Positions 47,381 to 59,007 of a stretch of 64,000 nucleotides of DNA are shown here, piece after piece. The notes under the pieces were generated by a model that was not told the origin of the DNA, searched no databases, and saw nothing but the letters and a program-made list of their open reading frames with translations. The position numbers and the translations under genes are program-made. The stretch is from Branchiostoma lanceolatum (Eukaryota; Chordata; Leptocardii; Amphioxiformes; Branchiostomatidae): contig NC_089729.1 in NCBI RefSeq assembly GCF_035083965.1, forward strand, positions 16,170,964 through 16,234,963, read 5' to 3'. The stretch's first letter is position 1. Every line of letters begins with the position of its first letter.

Positions 47381-47516
47381 ACATTCGTTTGTGAACACAA
47401 TGATGGGTCATCCCCATTGAAAAATTATATCCAAAGTTATCGAAAACGTGCCAAGCTTCGCCTCGGTCTGACCGTCTCACCTTTTGCTTTTCTTCAACTC
47501 GTATTGATTCTTACAT

Positions 47517-47535
47517 TCACACGCACACGCACACG

Positions 47536-47566
<31 letters not shown>

Positions 47567-47569
47567 GCA

Positions 47570-47635
<66 letters not shown>

Positions 47636-47637
47636 TA
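47517..47637 (+). repeat. (CA)n microsatellite
   Basis: About 120 bp of CA and CACG dinucleotide runs. Its translated frames (T-H-T-H) are spurious. Confidence 0.95.
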
Positions 47638-49419
47638 TCATCATCAATTAAGATGGAGTACAACAATAATGTTTATTGCATATTCATGCCCAGAGGGCTA
47701 ATTGCACATATGACCGCAAGTGGTCCGAAAAGAATATGAAATACAAAGCATGAACAAAAAATTCTACATTCTAACGCCAAACACATGTACAATGTATGAA
47801 AACACTATGTACTATTGTTGATCTATATACCTAGTATATAAGACAACATAAACGTTAATCTAAATCGTAAGCACCGTCTCCCAGAAGTGATCGGACCGAT
47901 ACAAACACATTTTCGACTGATAATGTCGTCATATATCATCGTTAAAACGTGTCTGGTGAAGACTAGCGCGATTATATGGCGTGTGATGTGTCATTAGGGT
48001 CAAGGGTCACGGAAAGGTTACATTGTGGGATGACCTTTGGTGCTACAACCCCAATTACCATATTATCTTAATTTGTGGAATCCATCAAACTCGAAAACTG
48101 GAACGAAAACAAAGTTAACACAAGAAATAATTTCTTTCTACGACAACGAGATAGTTTCTAATGATTTTGAAATTCGTCCTTCGTACTAATTTCGAGAGGA
48201 AAGGAAAGTCAATGGTATCTTTCATATTGAAAAGTATATATGCTGGATGTATAAAAACGATGAGAGAACAACAACATAAGCGTAACCATAAACTTTATGC
48301 CGGGTTAGAAACGTTTTGAACATCTATCGTGCACTACCACATTAACGACTCCACTTATCAAGGGCGCTGCGAAAATTGGCAGTTCGCTTGCAATTTATTT
48401 CATGTAGGCAATTTATGCTGTTATGACGTCTTTTCACGGGAAGTGCGTATCGTATAATGCAATGTTCCCACTATGTGCGCTCTATCAGGCAGACGAAGTG
48501 ATTTATATCTCCACACACTATGAGACAATGTGTGTTTCTCACAATTGCAGCCGCAATATAGTCTCATGTAGAAAGGTAATACCTCTCGCGGAAGCTCATG
48601 TCAAGTTGTGTTACTCCATTTCACTTTTCAGAGTTTTGTATGATATTGTATGGGCCTCACTACAAATTATAAACTGCCCGTGTGTACCAGTTTTCTTATT
48701 TTGAAAAGTGGCGTGACCATTCATAGCAGTTGCCCTTGCTAGTTTCTAGTTGAAACTATATTACGGCTGCAACTGCTACAGATATACATGTATACTGTTG
48801 CGTCTAAGAAGAATAGTGATCAAAAATCATGTTTTTCTTCTGTACAGGCTATAGGAATGGTATTATAATGATGTGACACAGAAACGTGCTTTAGTGATCC
48901 ACATGCAATGTTGTTCATGTCCTTGGTGCGTATTGGAATTAATTCGCAATGTATTCTTTGCTATTATCACCTTTCTTCCATGTCTCAACGATACCTCTCT
49001 TTTCATCTAAGAATCATACTCGTGCAGATAACGTTTCTTTGATCTTATTCCCAATCTTTCCTTTCTTCTTGTTTTTCTCTATTTCCTCCTTACCAGGAAA
49101 CGAAGCCGTCATGTGAGACTCTATAGATTATGGTCCGAAGTAAGCTGATGATTAAAAGCTCTATGACGTCTTTCCTCGGCCTACAAAAGGGAAATTTGCG
49201 CTCTCGGCCAGTTACAGCTACTTCAACAATTCCATTAAACCAATTTGCCTCAAGGATTCTTCTCGAATGGGGTGCTCCAGGTCCAACGCTGTCTTTTCTG
49301 ATCCTAAGCGAAAGCAACGCACCACCATACCCCGCCTAGTTTCAATTAGCTCGCGTGAGGCATCTACGTCAAAGGATGTCAGCCTTTGTTCGTGAGTAAT
49401 TCTGTAGGCTGTAGACTAA
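47638..49419. other. Intergenic, no gene recognised
   Basis: AT-rich sequence with no conserved coding frame or clear repeat boundary. Confidence 0.4.
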
Positions 49420-49880
49420 TTGGATCGCTTAAACTGCTGACGTGTATCCTGGGTTCCAATCCTGAACAGGTCCCAAATTGGTGCACTTGAGAAAGGCACT
49501 TTACACGTTCCTCAGTCATTGTCAGTCAACTCACTGAGGTGAAAACTAGTAACTAGATTCGGTTAGGGATGTCCGCTAAGATGGGACGTAAAGCTGACGG
49601 TCCCCGTATTTGAGATATTCTCTACCAGACTTACTACGTTGGCTAAGTAATTGGAAGAATGATTTGCAATGGGAGTTTGGCTATCAAAGTGGTTGACCGG
49701 TCGCACAGCCCGGAGGGGGGAATGTTAACATTACCGTGGACTGACTCTCTTGGTCAATTATTCCTTTTTTTTCTACATTCTACGATCCGTACCTCCGTAG
49801 GAAGACCTGGTGGAGGGTATATTTAAGACGTTTCATACCTCGAGCACGTGAACGAGCCCACCTCACACGCCACCGATTAG
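49420..49880 (+). mobile_element. SINE copy interrupted by another repeat
   Basis: SINE-like 49420-49615 (gggttccaatcct, cttgagaaaggcacttta, ggttagggatgtccgct, gatgggacgtaaagctg). A later piece at 49840-49870 (cctcgagcacgtgaacgagccc) continues the SINE order. The intervening 49616-49840 belongs to the repeat shared with 47190-47380. Confidence 0.55.
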
Positions 49881-51018
49881 ATCAAGTTCTGGAAATGTTG
49901 AAAATAGATCGATGGTTTGAAAAGCACATCATCAGACCAAAAGTCTATCATGATGCCAACTGTACGATGATTAAATGACGGGGAATATCATTGGTACTCA
50001 TAAATTTGTTTTAGATGTCAAATACCGTAGTCAAACTTCGCTTGTTAAATTCACATGTCACAAGAACCTTCCAAGCGTTCGCACAATGACGCATTTTGAA
50101 ATAAAGTTACCGGCTTCAATGTTTTCCATGTCTATTAACAAATTGTTCCAAACTCGGCAAATCTACAGGGACCCACCAGTTGTTTTGTTTCAAGCACCTA
50201 TCCGTCATCGCAATAAGTCGATTCCAAGGGTGACACCGATTTCTTTGAGCATCGGATCGCTTGGGAGTCACCCTTCGTTACCATTAACAACTCAGTGAGT
50301 CGGAGAACTTTAATATGTGTTTAAGAGACGACTTAAAGTTTGTTTCGAAATCGAAGCCGGTGCAAGATTCAGATTGGGGTATGAGTGTCATTTTCAAGTT
50401 GCGGGTACCCATTTTTGTTGAATTCTCTGGGACAAGCATTCGGTCTTCTGGTAAGAAACATGACTCTAGAATACATCAGAACTATGGCATAGTAGCTGCT
50501 GGATACGGTTGATCGTTGTCTGTTAAAAGCTCGCTATATACAATCCCGTCTCCCTTTTAAATCTTGTTTTTCTTAAAAGATTGATTATATCCTCAGCAAG
50601 TGTTTTTCGAGTAATGAAACACAATTGAGGTCCAGGTCAGGCGTTTTCATCATTTCCTCTGTCATTGCATTTTCCGGGCTCACATATATCTCAAATCGAG
50701 TACAACAGATTTTAAGAGTCTTGATCCTACAGATAGATTTGAATATATCTTTAGATGCAACAATCACCACAATGCAAAAATAGGTAAATATATCAAAGAT
50801 TGCTTTGCCTTTAGAAAAAATACCGAAACTAATGATTAGCCCCACTCCATTGAAACACTATATGAAAGAATTATGCTAGCCCTTATTGTATTAGTAATTA
50901 GGATGTTAAGTTTTATTCTACACCTCTATTTTGTACTATGTTTAGTAGTTGTTACGATACATTGTACCGTGTACAATTGTCGTGCAATTAAGTTCTTGTA
51001 TACAATAGGAGCCGAGAC
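49881..51018. other. Intergenic, no gene recognised
   Basis: Several open frames of 65-107 codons show no family features. Confidence 0.4.
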
Positions 51019-51940
51019 ATGTATTATGAGGAAATGAAGAAAACACCTGATACTGAAGTTACGGATCCCCGTCATTGTCTTATAATGTTAATCAATAAAG
51101 AAAGGTTAACAAAAGTGAATGATATAATAGTAAACCCAACGGTCGACTGTTTTAAAGAGTTCGACGCCCATCATGTCATGCTTTACTGCAGCACAGTTGA
51201 ACGTATAACCGCAAAACATTCAACACTACAAAAACAACAACAACAACATATGATTTTTTTGCCATCAGTGAAGAAGCCATCGATATTGGTCAGATCAACC
51301 TAATCTTTAGGTAACCTTTGTACAGTAATACCATAATCAGTAGGCGCCCACATGGAGCACGTACAACACGACAACAGGTTGTTTTATACTGGTATTCAAA
51401 AACGAATTATTAACAAAAGGGAATGATATAATAGTACACCCACCGGTCGACTGTATTAAACGTATTACGAGTTCGACGCCCATTCTGTCATGCTTTACTG
51501 TAACGTGAACCTCAGCAGCACAGTTGAACGTACAACCGCAAAACACTCAACACTACAACAACAGCAACATATCATTTTTCTGCCATCAGTGAAAAGGCCA
51601 TCGATGTTGGTCAGATCGACCTAACCTTTAATTCAACTCTAGTGACATTCAAAAACCATGCCAGATTTTATGGGATGACTTCTGTGAAATCCATATCACG
51701 ATGTAACGACCACGCAGGGACTTACATTCATCCCAATTGATCCCATCATAAATCCATTTACTTACGTACAGAGTCACTTTGAGTAGGGACTATTACCTTC
51801 AAGCGTAACCTAAATGCCATGGGGATTTCTGTGCGCCTACAACCCATTTGATGCAGCTAACCTTTGTACAGTGATACTATAATCGGCAGGCGCCCACACG
51901 TACAGAGTACGTACAACACGACAACAGGTTGTTATGTTTA
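51019..51940 (+). repeat. Interleaved duplicated blocks
   Basis: Block 1 (aatgatataatagta ... cgcaaaacattcaacac) occurs at about 51117-51300 and 51420-51620. Block 2 (cctttgtacagtaatacc ... acgacaacaggttgtt) occurs at about 51312-51390 and 51858-51940. The order 1-2-1-2 indicates one duplication of a composite unit with later indels. Confidence 0.75.
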
Positions 51941-52184
51941 CATTTCCTGATTGCGACCGCGACTTGATGTTTGTGAATCGAGTAAAGCTTGGCTTGTTTG
52001 AAGTACATAATGGAGAAACATGTTGTGAACAACCATCTCAAAGAGCACAACATTGCATTACAAACTGCAACTCCGTGTGGCCCAATTATTTATATTAGAA
52101 TTAATGTTAATCTGAGGTGGTAAATTACATTATGGAACAATTAAAAGATTTGACTCACAGGAAATTTCTACTGACTCGCTCATT

Positions 52185-52572
52185 CATCTTCAGCTATCTG
52201 ATTCGATCACCGTGGACACGTGTCTTTCTGCATGCATGACGTCGGCAAAGGTTGTTGGAAGTCAATATCGACACCCGTCAGTCATCTTCAGCTATCTGAT
52301 TCGATCACTGTGGACACGTGTCTTTCTGCATGCATGATGTCGGCAAAGGTTGTTGGAAGTCGATATCGACACCCGTCAGTCATCTTCAGCTTTCTGATTC
52401 GATCACCGTGGACACGTGTCTTTCTGCATCTATGACGTTGGCAAAGGTTGTTGGAAGTCGATATCGACACCCGTCAGTCATCTTCAGCTATCTGAATCGA
52501 TCACCGTGGACACGTGTCTTTCTGCACGTATGACGCCGGCAAAGGTTGTTGGAAGTCTATATCGACACCCGT
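52185..52572 (+). repeat. 98-bp tandem repeat, four copies
   Basis: Units start at 52185, 52283, 52381 and 52479 with 'catcttcagc'. Each contains 'ggacacgtgtctttctgca' and 'ggcaaaggttgttggaagtc'. Copies differ by a few substitutions; the last is slightly short. Confidence 0.95.
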
Positions 52573-53156
52573 GATACGTTCTCAGAACTTCTTCTTCTTT
52601 CAGAACTGAGTCAACATAGGCCAGACTTCTTCCAACTTTTCAATGAATGTGCATAATCGGTCATCCCTAGAATCCTACATGTTTTACCGATTTTATTGTA
52701 ATGTCATTTCAGAAATGAAGTGTTCTATATCATACTTTACTCCACTAGCAGCTGTAAAAGAGAAACTCGTAAGAGTTCAGTATTGAAAATAAACATGTGA
52801 TCGATGGAGATGTGTGCCATTATACATCCGCAACTCCCACGGTAACTAGTATTGGGTCAAGCGAGATGAGCATTGTGATCTTATCACCCAGTGTATAATA
52901 TGTACAGGCATTTCAGCCTATAGCTGCGAGGTGAGAAGATATACTTTTTTATATTGATTGTGCTGTGAATGAACCATTGCTAAACGGCTGGATACTAGAC
53001 AAGGGCAAGGGCAACCATGGCACGCCCCCTGGCGACTACATTCGTATGTCTCTTTCACCTGTTTTCCAAGAAAAGAGGCGTGATTTGTATCGGTGTATAA
53101 AAGATGGGAAACAGTACTCGGCAACTCCCCGGAATCCTGGTACTGCAAGAGACGGC
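52573..53156. other. Intergenic upstream of the GRFamide gene
   Basis: No gene recognised; the immediate upstream region of the next promoter. Confidence 0.4.
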
Positions 53157-53164
53157 TGACGTCA
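53157..53164 (+). promoter_or_regulatory. Consensus CRE (TGACGTCA)
   Basis: A perfect palindromic cAMP-response element about 420 bp upstream of the TATA box of the GRFamide gene. CREB-type control is common for neuropeptide genes; occupancy here is inferred. Confidence 0.45.
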
Positions 53165-53490
53165 AAAGGCGGCCAGTGACTGACGGCTTATTTTATCAGA
53201 CGACAGACTAACGTATCTACGGCCACTTTCCTGTATTTCCTAAGGATTAACATGAACGATTGTCAAATTTACATTAGCTCTGAAAATAATTGCCTCTTTC
53301 TGTCTATCCTTTTAGGGTGGTAAAGTGTCATCAATTCAGCATTGATCAAGTTACATTCATTGATGACGTTACGTTCTCATTTCGCCCACTTGGAGATATG
53401 CCTTAAAAACATGGGCCACCCACCTCTGGTGTAACCGGTTTCCATGGTAATCTCAAGCACGAATCCTCGAAGATCATATCAGCGATTGGA

Positions 53491-53726
53491 CCAATGGGAT
53501 CGCGAGGATGGCGCAGGTTCTGAATTTGCCAAACGGCAAAGGGGCGGAGCCTATGCGTCATCAGAAAGCGTGCTGTCTATAAAACCCTCCGAGGACGCGC
53601 AAAGAACCGTCTTTCCACCGTCCAACCAACGAGCGTGTCTCTCTGTGGAAAGTCTACTTCATTTTCAGAGAAGACCATCGCCGCTCCGTTTCTTCCGTCT
53701 AACAAGAGCCAATATCTTCTGTAAAG
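53491..53726 (+). promoter_or_regulatory. Core promoter and 5' non-coding exon of the GRFamide precursor gene
   Basis: In order: CCAAT (53491-53495, preceded by an inverted ATTGG), a GC-rich box (ggggcggagc, 53541-53550), CRE-like tgcgtca, and TATAAAA (53578-53584). A predicted transcription start follows near 53608, with a donor aaag|gtaggt at 53726/53727. The next acceptor on the same strand that opens a signal peptide is ttatttcag at 57325-57333, three bases before the GRFamide start codon. Linking the two is an inference from spacing and splice signals. Confidence 0.6.
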
Positions 53727-55343
53727 GTAGGTCTATTCTGTTCAAAATGACGGTTGTAATTTGAAACTGAAGAGGAAGGCGACTGTTTTGTGTTCTGTGT
53801 GGATTTTTCTTTTCCTTTCCGCGCTCAAATAGAACTTACCATAGGGCAATATGCATGATATGATGACATTAATCAGAAGCAGTTTAACGTTAGTTAGTGT
53901 CTTACAAAATGTTCCATTATAGTCTGAAAGAAACGTTGCACCACATGTGTTTGTCCGGCACCCGGATCTCCGAAAACGTACGGCCCGAAAAACGTATATT
54001 TGCCAGTGAAAATCGGAATCACTCGTGACACAGTGACAAATCATGCCATAAGTATACATATAGTGCCGTTTAGCCGCCCCATTGCCTATCCTGTTCCCTG
54101 TAGTACTAATGCACTCTCACCGCCTGATTTATGCCAGCGCACATGTACAACATACGTCTGGCAGGTCAGAAAAGTAGAAGGGTTCAAAATTCAAATATTC
54201 GGGGTACTATCCATGGTAAAATTTGTACGTCTCAAGATTTTCGCGTTATTTTGAGAGAAATGTATATGCATTAGTAGGGTGTATCTCTCCCTTGCACATT
54301 AATTGTATCAACAAGTGGCAAAAAAGAGACACCAGCACTTTTCCGCTTCGTTTTGATTACTAGTGAAGGGTTCCAACTTATGCACTCATTCGGTGTGGAG
54401 CAAAATGTTGCTGTTGAAAACAAATTGGCCTGGCAGTGTTCTGACACATTTGTAAACTCATTTGGACTCAACATAGTACATTTGCCGTTCACAAACTCTT
54501 CGTTGATGTCTAGACTCGTCTTTGGACACCGTGTGCATATCCAACAATGATTCATACACACATGGCGTTTGAAAAAACAACTGGCTAAAGCCTTATTGTA
54601 CACTTTCATTTTGAAATGAGATGTACACAGTATCACTGTGAGAAGATATGAATGATTGAATGGTTTATTTGATGGACATGATCAATAAAAAGTATGTTGC
54701 AGACAAAAATGGCTGAATGGGATATTGGATATCAATCCGTCGACATGTCTAATTATACATCTGCACGTTCTGTTGAAGATTGATTTAATGGCGCTTGCTG
54801 GTCGGAGCTCATACCGCTCAAAAATGGAACACTTTCATGATTCTACTTCAGCGGCTTAACCCACACGGTTAGGGCGTGTCCTTTGGGGGAAAAGAACACC
54901 TGACAGTCTTACATGCGTAAAAGAAGTACTGACCTTTTGTGTAATGACAGTACAAGAAACGATCATTTGCAAACTGGTATCATGACTTGTCGTTTTAAGG
55001 TTTGGTTTATAAATGGTTTCAGAAGAAAGATAAGGTCAAACTCCATGGGGAGGTTTTACAATCAAGCTGGTAAATTTTCCATCAACAACTGCGATAGAGG
55101 TGCCAGTGTGGCCCCAGATAAACGGCTGGCCTACATTGGACGCCACATGGGAGAGAGGAAGAATATGAATTGTATGCAAGCTTGTAGTAGCCTGGAGTCC
55201 CGCCTTGTTAGCTTTGGTCCGCTCCCAACGTCGCTGGCCACCAACAAGGCTGGACTCCAGGCTAAGCTAGTGGCCGAAGTGGTCCTCACACCAAGCACGG
55301 AAAAAGCGCGAGAAAACAGCTATGACTAAACCTTTAAGCGTTG

Positions 55344-55565
55344 TTAAAGGCACCCAGAGCATTTTATGAGACTTGAAAACTGGAAATATTCTAGTTGCTG
55401 TAATCTAATGAAATTGACAATAAATGCCACTGTTTACCACATTTGCGTTCGGATCTGTTATCAAAAATGTGCAAAAACTGCACCAAAAAGTCTACATGGT
55501 GATCTTTCAGTATAGCTGGTGTAAATGAAACGTGAGACCCTTGGTCAGATTGTTGCAAACAGCGC
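55344..55565 (+). mobile_element. Partial copy of the 39733-40230 TTAA element
   Basis: ttaaaggcacccagagcatt, aatattctagttgctgtaat, tgccactgtttaccacattt and ctacatggtgatctttcagt align in order with 39733-39900. The right TIR is absent. Confidence 0.75.
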
Positions 55566-56023
55566 TTGGATTTATGATATGCAGGTTTCAGGCGTTATGT
55601 TGTATAGCCGAGATCTACACTTAGATATCATATGTATGGATAAAACGACAAGGATGTAAGAAGTGTGTCTCGCCCCAGTGGCGTACCGGAAATGTCGAAG
55701 CTGGTGCGTTTAACGTTACACCAATTGATGGCTATACTAATTGACAAACAGAAATATAGACAGCAATACGGCAAGCGAACTTGGAAAATCTGACGTTGAA
55801 GCAGTGGGCGACAGCAGTGCGCGACAGCCTAAGAGTTCTACAATGTGACAAATTTGATACATGAAGACAGTTATGGTACATTAAGGTCTCTTTTAGTGCG
55901 CTGCGACGGTGTTCCAGCCCTAGACAATCTAGGTTTGTCATTTTGGACATGCGTTTCATCCAGCCACATGGCTAAGTGGCGTGCATTCGTTATATGTTGG
56001 AAAATATGATGCCAGTCGGGGGT

Positions 56024-56122
56024 GTCCCTGTGGTGTAGTGGTCTGCACTTCTGTTACTAGCCACATCTGGTTCAAATTACTTGGACCAGAAGGCCCGGGT
56101 TCAAGCCCCGGGTAAGACACAA
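56024..56122 (+). pseudogene. tRNA-like element with internal insertion
   Basis: An A-box-like tgtggtgtagtgg and a canonical B box (ggttcaagccc in ggcccgggttcaagccccgg) are present. About 35 extra bases sit between them, and the acceptor strands (gtccctg versus gtaagac) pair poorly. It is a tRNA pseudogene or the head of another SINE family. Confidence 0.5.
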
Positions 56123-57336
56123 GAGGCGCTTTGAGCCATTGAGACTTTATAACAAAATGGTACATACTTCTGAAACAGTACAAGTAGTATGGAAGTTAAA
56201 CGCACTCCATTGCCAGTGGACTAGCCCCCTGTTGCAGTGATTGCACCACAGACTGCTATGAAACGGAGATGGGCACCTATACACCTTATGGTGTGGGAGG
56301 ATTTTAACTTTAATGATGCCAGCCAGGCCGGCAACGTATTCCGTGAACACGCTTCAACAGTTGGTGTGTACGTGTTATACCGACTATACAATACAGACAC
56401 AGATACGATTCAAAACATTCTTGCCCTTAAACGTCGTAAACATAAGCATCGGAGTAAAAGCCTTCCGTTTGTGATGGTAAAATCACTTGAATACAATCAA
56501 CTTCATGGGCATTTGGGCAAGCAATTGCATTTCGTAAGGACTGACTTCAAGTCCATTAGCAGACGTCATACCTGCCCTTGGTACTGAAATACTTGTTGTG
56601 TTGTACAGTGTGACAGATTGCCGATTCGAGGACCCATTCACATCTATCCGCGCTGTAAATGCTCTAGCCGACATCTTCTGATCCCGAATGTATTTAGCAT
56701 ATTTAGTGGTAAATCTAAATATATATGCTAGGAGCATTGAGACTCTTCATTGAGATCATGTCGTCTTCACATTAAGCCTTGTTCACTTTAGTATCATGAG
56801 CACAAAGGAAATTGTAAGGATATTTTCTCATCAGTTTTGTGTATGTACGGAATTGAAGGGTTCGGTATGGCCTCTTCATAACCTGGTTCTCCATCGTACA
56901 AGTACTAATTAGACATTCACGTCTTAAGGGAGCGCGTCCAAAAACGTGCAGCAGCGGATATCCCCGAGGCATCATATAGATCATATCACAACAGTGTAGG
57001 AATAGGGATATTGATTACCAAAGGACGAGTTACGACTGCTGGCATCTTAGTGCTGTGACTTAAAGAATCAAACAACCCAAATCTATCTTCCTTTTATGTT
57101 ACATTGAACTGTTAATTTTGGTATCGTTATAGTTAGATTTGAATGTATCTTAATAGTTTCAACTATACATGTGTAAACTTTTAAGTGGAATTTTTTTTAA
57201 ACGTTTCCCTTACACCAGACAGAGTAAAACAATTCAGACTTTTGTCTGCGAGTTGTTTCAAATACGTTAAAACGTGGATACCTTACCAACGTCTTGATTA
57301 TTGCAAAATTTGAATTTTTTCTCCTTATTTCAGGAT

Positions 57337-58503
57337 ATGCAGTGTGTGGGCGTGGTCGTTCTGACCACCGTGCTCATCTCGATGGGTGCAGCAGTCGAAC
57401 CACCCACCTATGTCGCAGGCAGTAACCCAATAATCCCGAAGATAAATCCCCTGCAAAGTAACATCGAAAATTCCCTTCCCTGGTATTTCAAAGGCCTTCA
57501 CCTTCAAGAGGATGCACCCAACTACCTTGAAGAACCTGCTGTCTTTTCCGAGGGAACCAAGCCCCTGTGTCAACTGAAAGAATTGAAAGACGGCGACGAG
57601 GAAGAAGGCGCTACTAAAAGGGGAGCCATGCCCATGCAAGCCTTAGCCAGCGGAAGATTCGGTCGGTCCAGCTTGGCCAAAAAAGTTCCTCTCGCAGCGC
57701 TATCGACTGGACGCTTTGGCAGGTCCCCCCACGCCTTGGAAAAGGTGCCCTTCGGAGCGTTGAAGGCAGACCGATTCGGAAGTCTCCCCATGGATGCCCT
57801 GATGGCCGGTCGGTTTGGAAGGGCAACTGGTCTTCCCAAGAAATTAACCATTGAAGCGCTGACGCCGGGTCGCTTCGGCCGGTCCGTCGGCGGACTGAAC
57901 AAGAAAGTCCCCCTGGAGGCCCTGGCAGCTGGGCGGTTCGGCAGATCCGGAAGCTTGACGAAGAAAGTCCCTCTAGCAGCCTTAGCCGTTGGCAGATTCG
58001 GAAGAGACGACCAAATGGCACCCCGGGAAGTACGGAATGTCGGCGTCGTCTCTCTAAGGATGCCCCTAGCAGCTCTGGCCACCGGCCGGTTCGGAAGATC
58101 GGCACCAACAGAGGGCAGCCCCAACACGTCACAAAAAGAGCTCGAGGCCAGAGGCAATGCAGGAGAAGAGGAAATCGAGATGGCATCAGAAAACGACGGA
58201 AGCCATCCACAGTTGGAGAAAGCATCGGAACCCAACCAGACCACTCCGAGGATGAAGTCGACGGTGTCTCGGCGCCGGTTCGACTTCAGCAAACTCCCGC
58301 TAGAAGCGCTGAGAACCGGCCGCTTCAAACGGCAACGGGAGACGTCGACCGTGGACGGCCATCGCGGCGACATGGTTCCAACAAATATGCCCAGCTTAAA
58401 GGAAGACTACGGGAACGACTCAACGGTGAGGTACAGCCCGTCCATGGCATACTCTACGGCCAATCACGGACAGGGCACCGATCAACAAGACGACTACGTC
58501 TAG
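57337..58503 (+). CDS. GRFamide neuropeptide precursor, nine repeats
   Basis: An uninterrupted 388-residue coding exon starts at the ATG three bases after acceptor 57333 (alternative upstream TTG is intronic). The N-terminus (MQCVGVVVLTTVLISMGAA) is a signal peptide. From residue 96 to 332, nine repeats follow the pattern P-L-x-A-L-x-x-G-R-F: GAMPMQALASGRFGR, VPLAALSTGRFGR, VPFGALKADRFGS (cleavage Arg lost), LPMDALMAGRFGR, LTIEALTPGRFGR, VPLEALAAGRFGR, VPLAALAVGRFGR, MPLAALATGRFGR and FDFSKLPLEALRTGRFKR (no amidation Gly). Most begin after KK or KR and end Gly-Arg, so seven C-terminally amidated GRFamides of about 13 residues are expected, acting through a G-protein-coupled receptor by family analogy. 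The VGRF end resembles prolactin-releasing peptide, but the rest does not; family assignment is open. Confidence 0.9.
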   Translation: MQCVGVVVLTTVLISMGAAVEPPTYVAGSNPIIPKINPLQSNIENSLPWYFKGLHLQEDAPNYLEEPAVFSEGTKPLCQLKELKDGDEEEGATKRGAMPMQALASGRFGRSSLAKKVPLAALSTGRFGRSPHALEKVPFGALKADRFGSLPMDALMAGRFGRATGLPKKLTIEALTPGRFGRSVGGLNKKVPLEALAAGRFGRSGSLTKKVPLAALAVGRFGRDDQMAPREVRNVGVVSLRMPLAALATGRFGRSAPTEGSPNTSQKELEARGNAGEEEIEMASENDGSHPQLEKASEPNQTTPRMKSTVSRRRFDFSKLPLEALRTGRFKRQRETSTVDGHRGDMVPTNMPSLKEDYGNDSTVRYSPSMAYSTANHGQGTDQQDDYV

Positions 58504-59007
58504 GAAGTACCGGAGAGAAATAAGAGGTGGGTGATGTTGCAAGACCTATTAAAGCACAGTCATATGAGGGTTAGTGTTAACGTACATGTAAGTGTTAGCG
58601 CATACAACTCATTCATACTAACTTTAAAAATAAGATGATCAATTAAGTAGTATTTGTTCTTCTTTGTTGATTACACGTTGTCATTGGCAATGTGCCATCA
58701 ATATTATATAATATTCTAATGGCTGTTTATTCTTCTTGTTCTCTCAGGCTGGAGAAAGGAACAGAGGTCGCGGATGCCACCATCTCTGTGATGCAAGAAA
58801 GTCGTGAAAACCAACATCACTAACAGGAGCTCGAAAATCATAGAAAAAGGACTTTAAGACAGTATTAGTTATGTATGTTTTATGGCCTCAAACTCTTATT
58901 GAAGTCAATTAAGAAATCCTATGGAAACAGTTCTGTTGGCTTGCAAAACTATTAAAGCAACTAATATTTCCGAATAAAAAGCCTACATACTTTGTTTATG
59001 AAATAAA
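58504..59007 (+). other. 3' UTR of the GRFamide gene with possible UTR intron
   Basis: After the stop codon, donor-like aagag|gtgggt (58526/58527) and acceptor ttctctcag (58739-58747) could remove a 221-bp UTR intron. Polyadenylation hexamers AATAAA lie at 58973-58978 and 59002-59007. Confidence 0.45.

Larger units (their letters stand above)
53727..57333. other. Inferred first intron of the GRFamide gene
   Basis: Contains an inverted pair (agcctggagtcccgccttgtt / aacaaggctggactccaggct) at 55190-55264, the partial TTAA MITE at 55344-55565 and a tRNA-like element near 56024. No convincing coding exon. Confidence 0.45.

Noticed and set aside
47357-47701. 114-codon plus-strand open frame
   Set aside because: Most of it is T-H-T-H translated from the (CA)n microsatellite.
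52220-52533. Repeated ~71-codon open frames; also considered as a CRISPR-like array
   Set aside because: They come from a 98-bp minisatellite with contiguous units and no unique spacers, in a eukaryotic genome.
57570-58373. Long minus-strand open frames (267 and 203 codons) opposite the GRFamide exon
   Set aside because: They are antisense shadows of the repetitive GC-rich coding exon; the plus frame has the signal peptide and cleavage sites.
57337-58503. Assignment as NPFF/GnIH (PQRFamide), QRFP or kisspeptin precursor
   Set aside because: The repeats end GRFamide with a PLxAL core; no PQRF, FRF or kisspeptin-type NxxxFGLRF ends are present.
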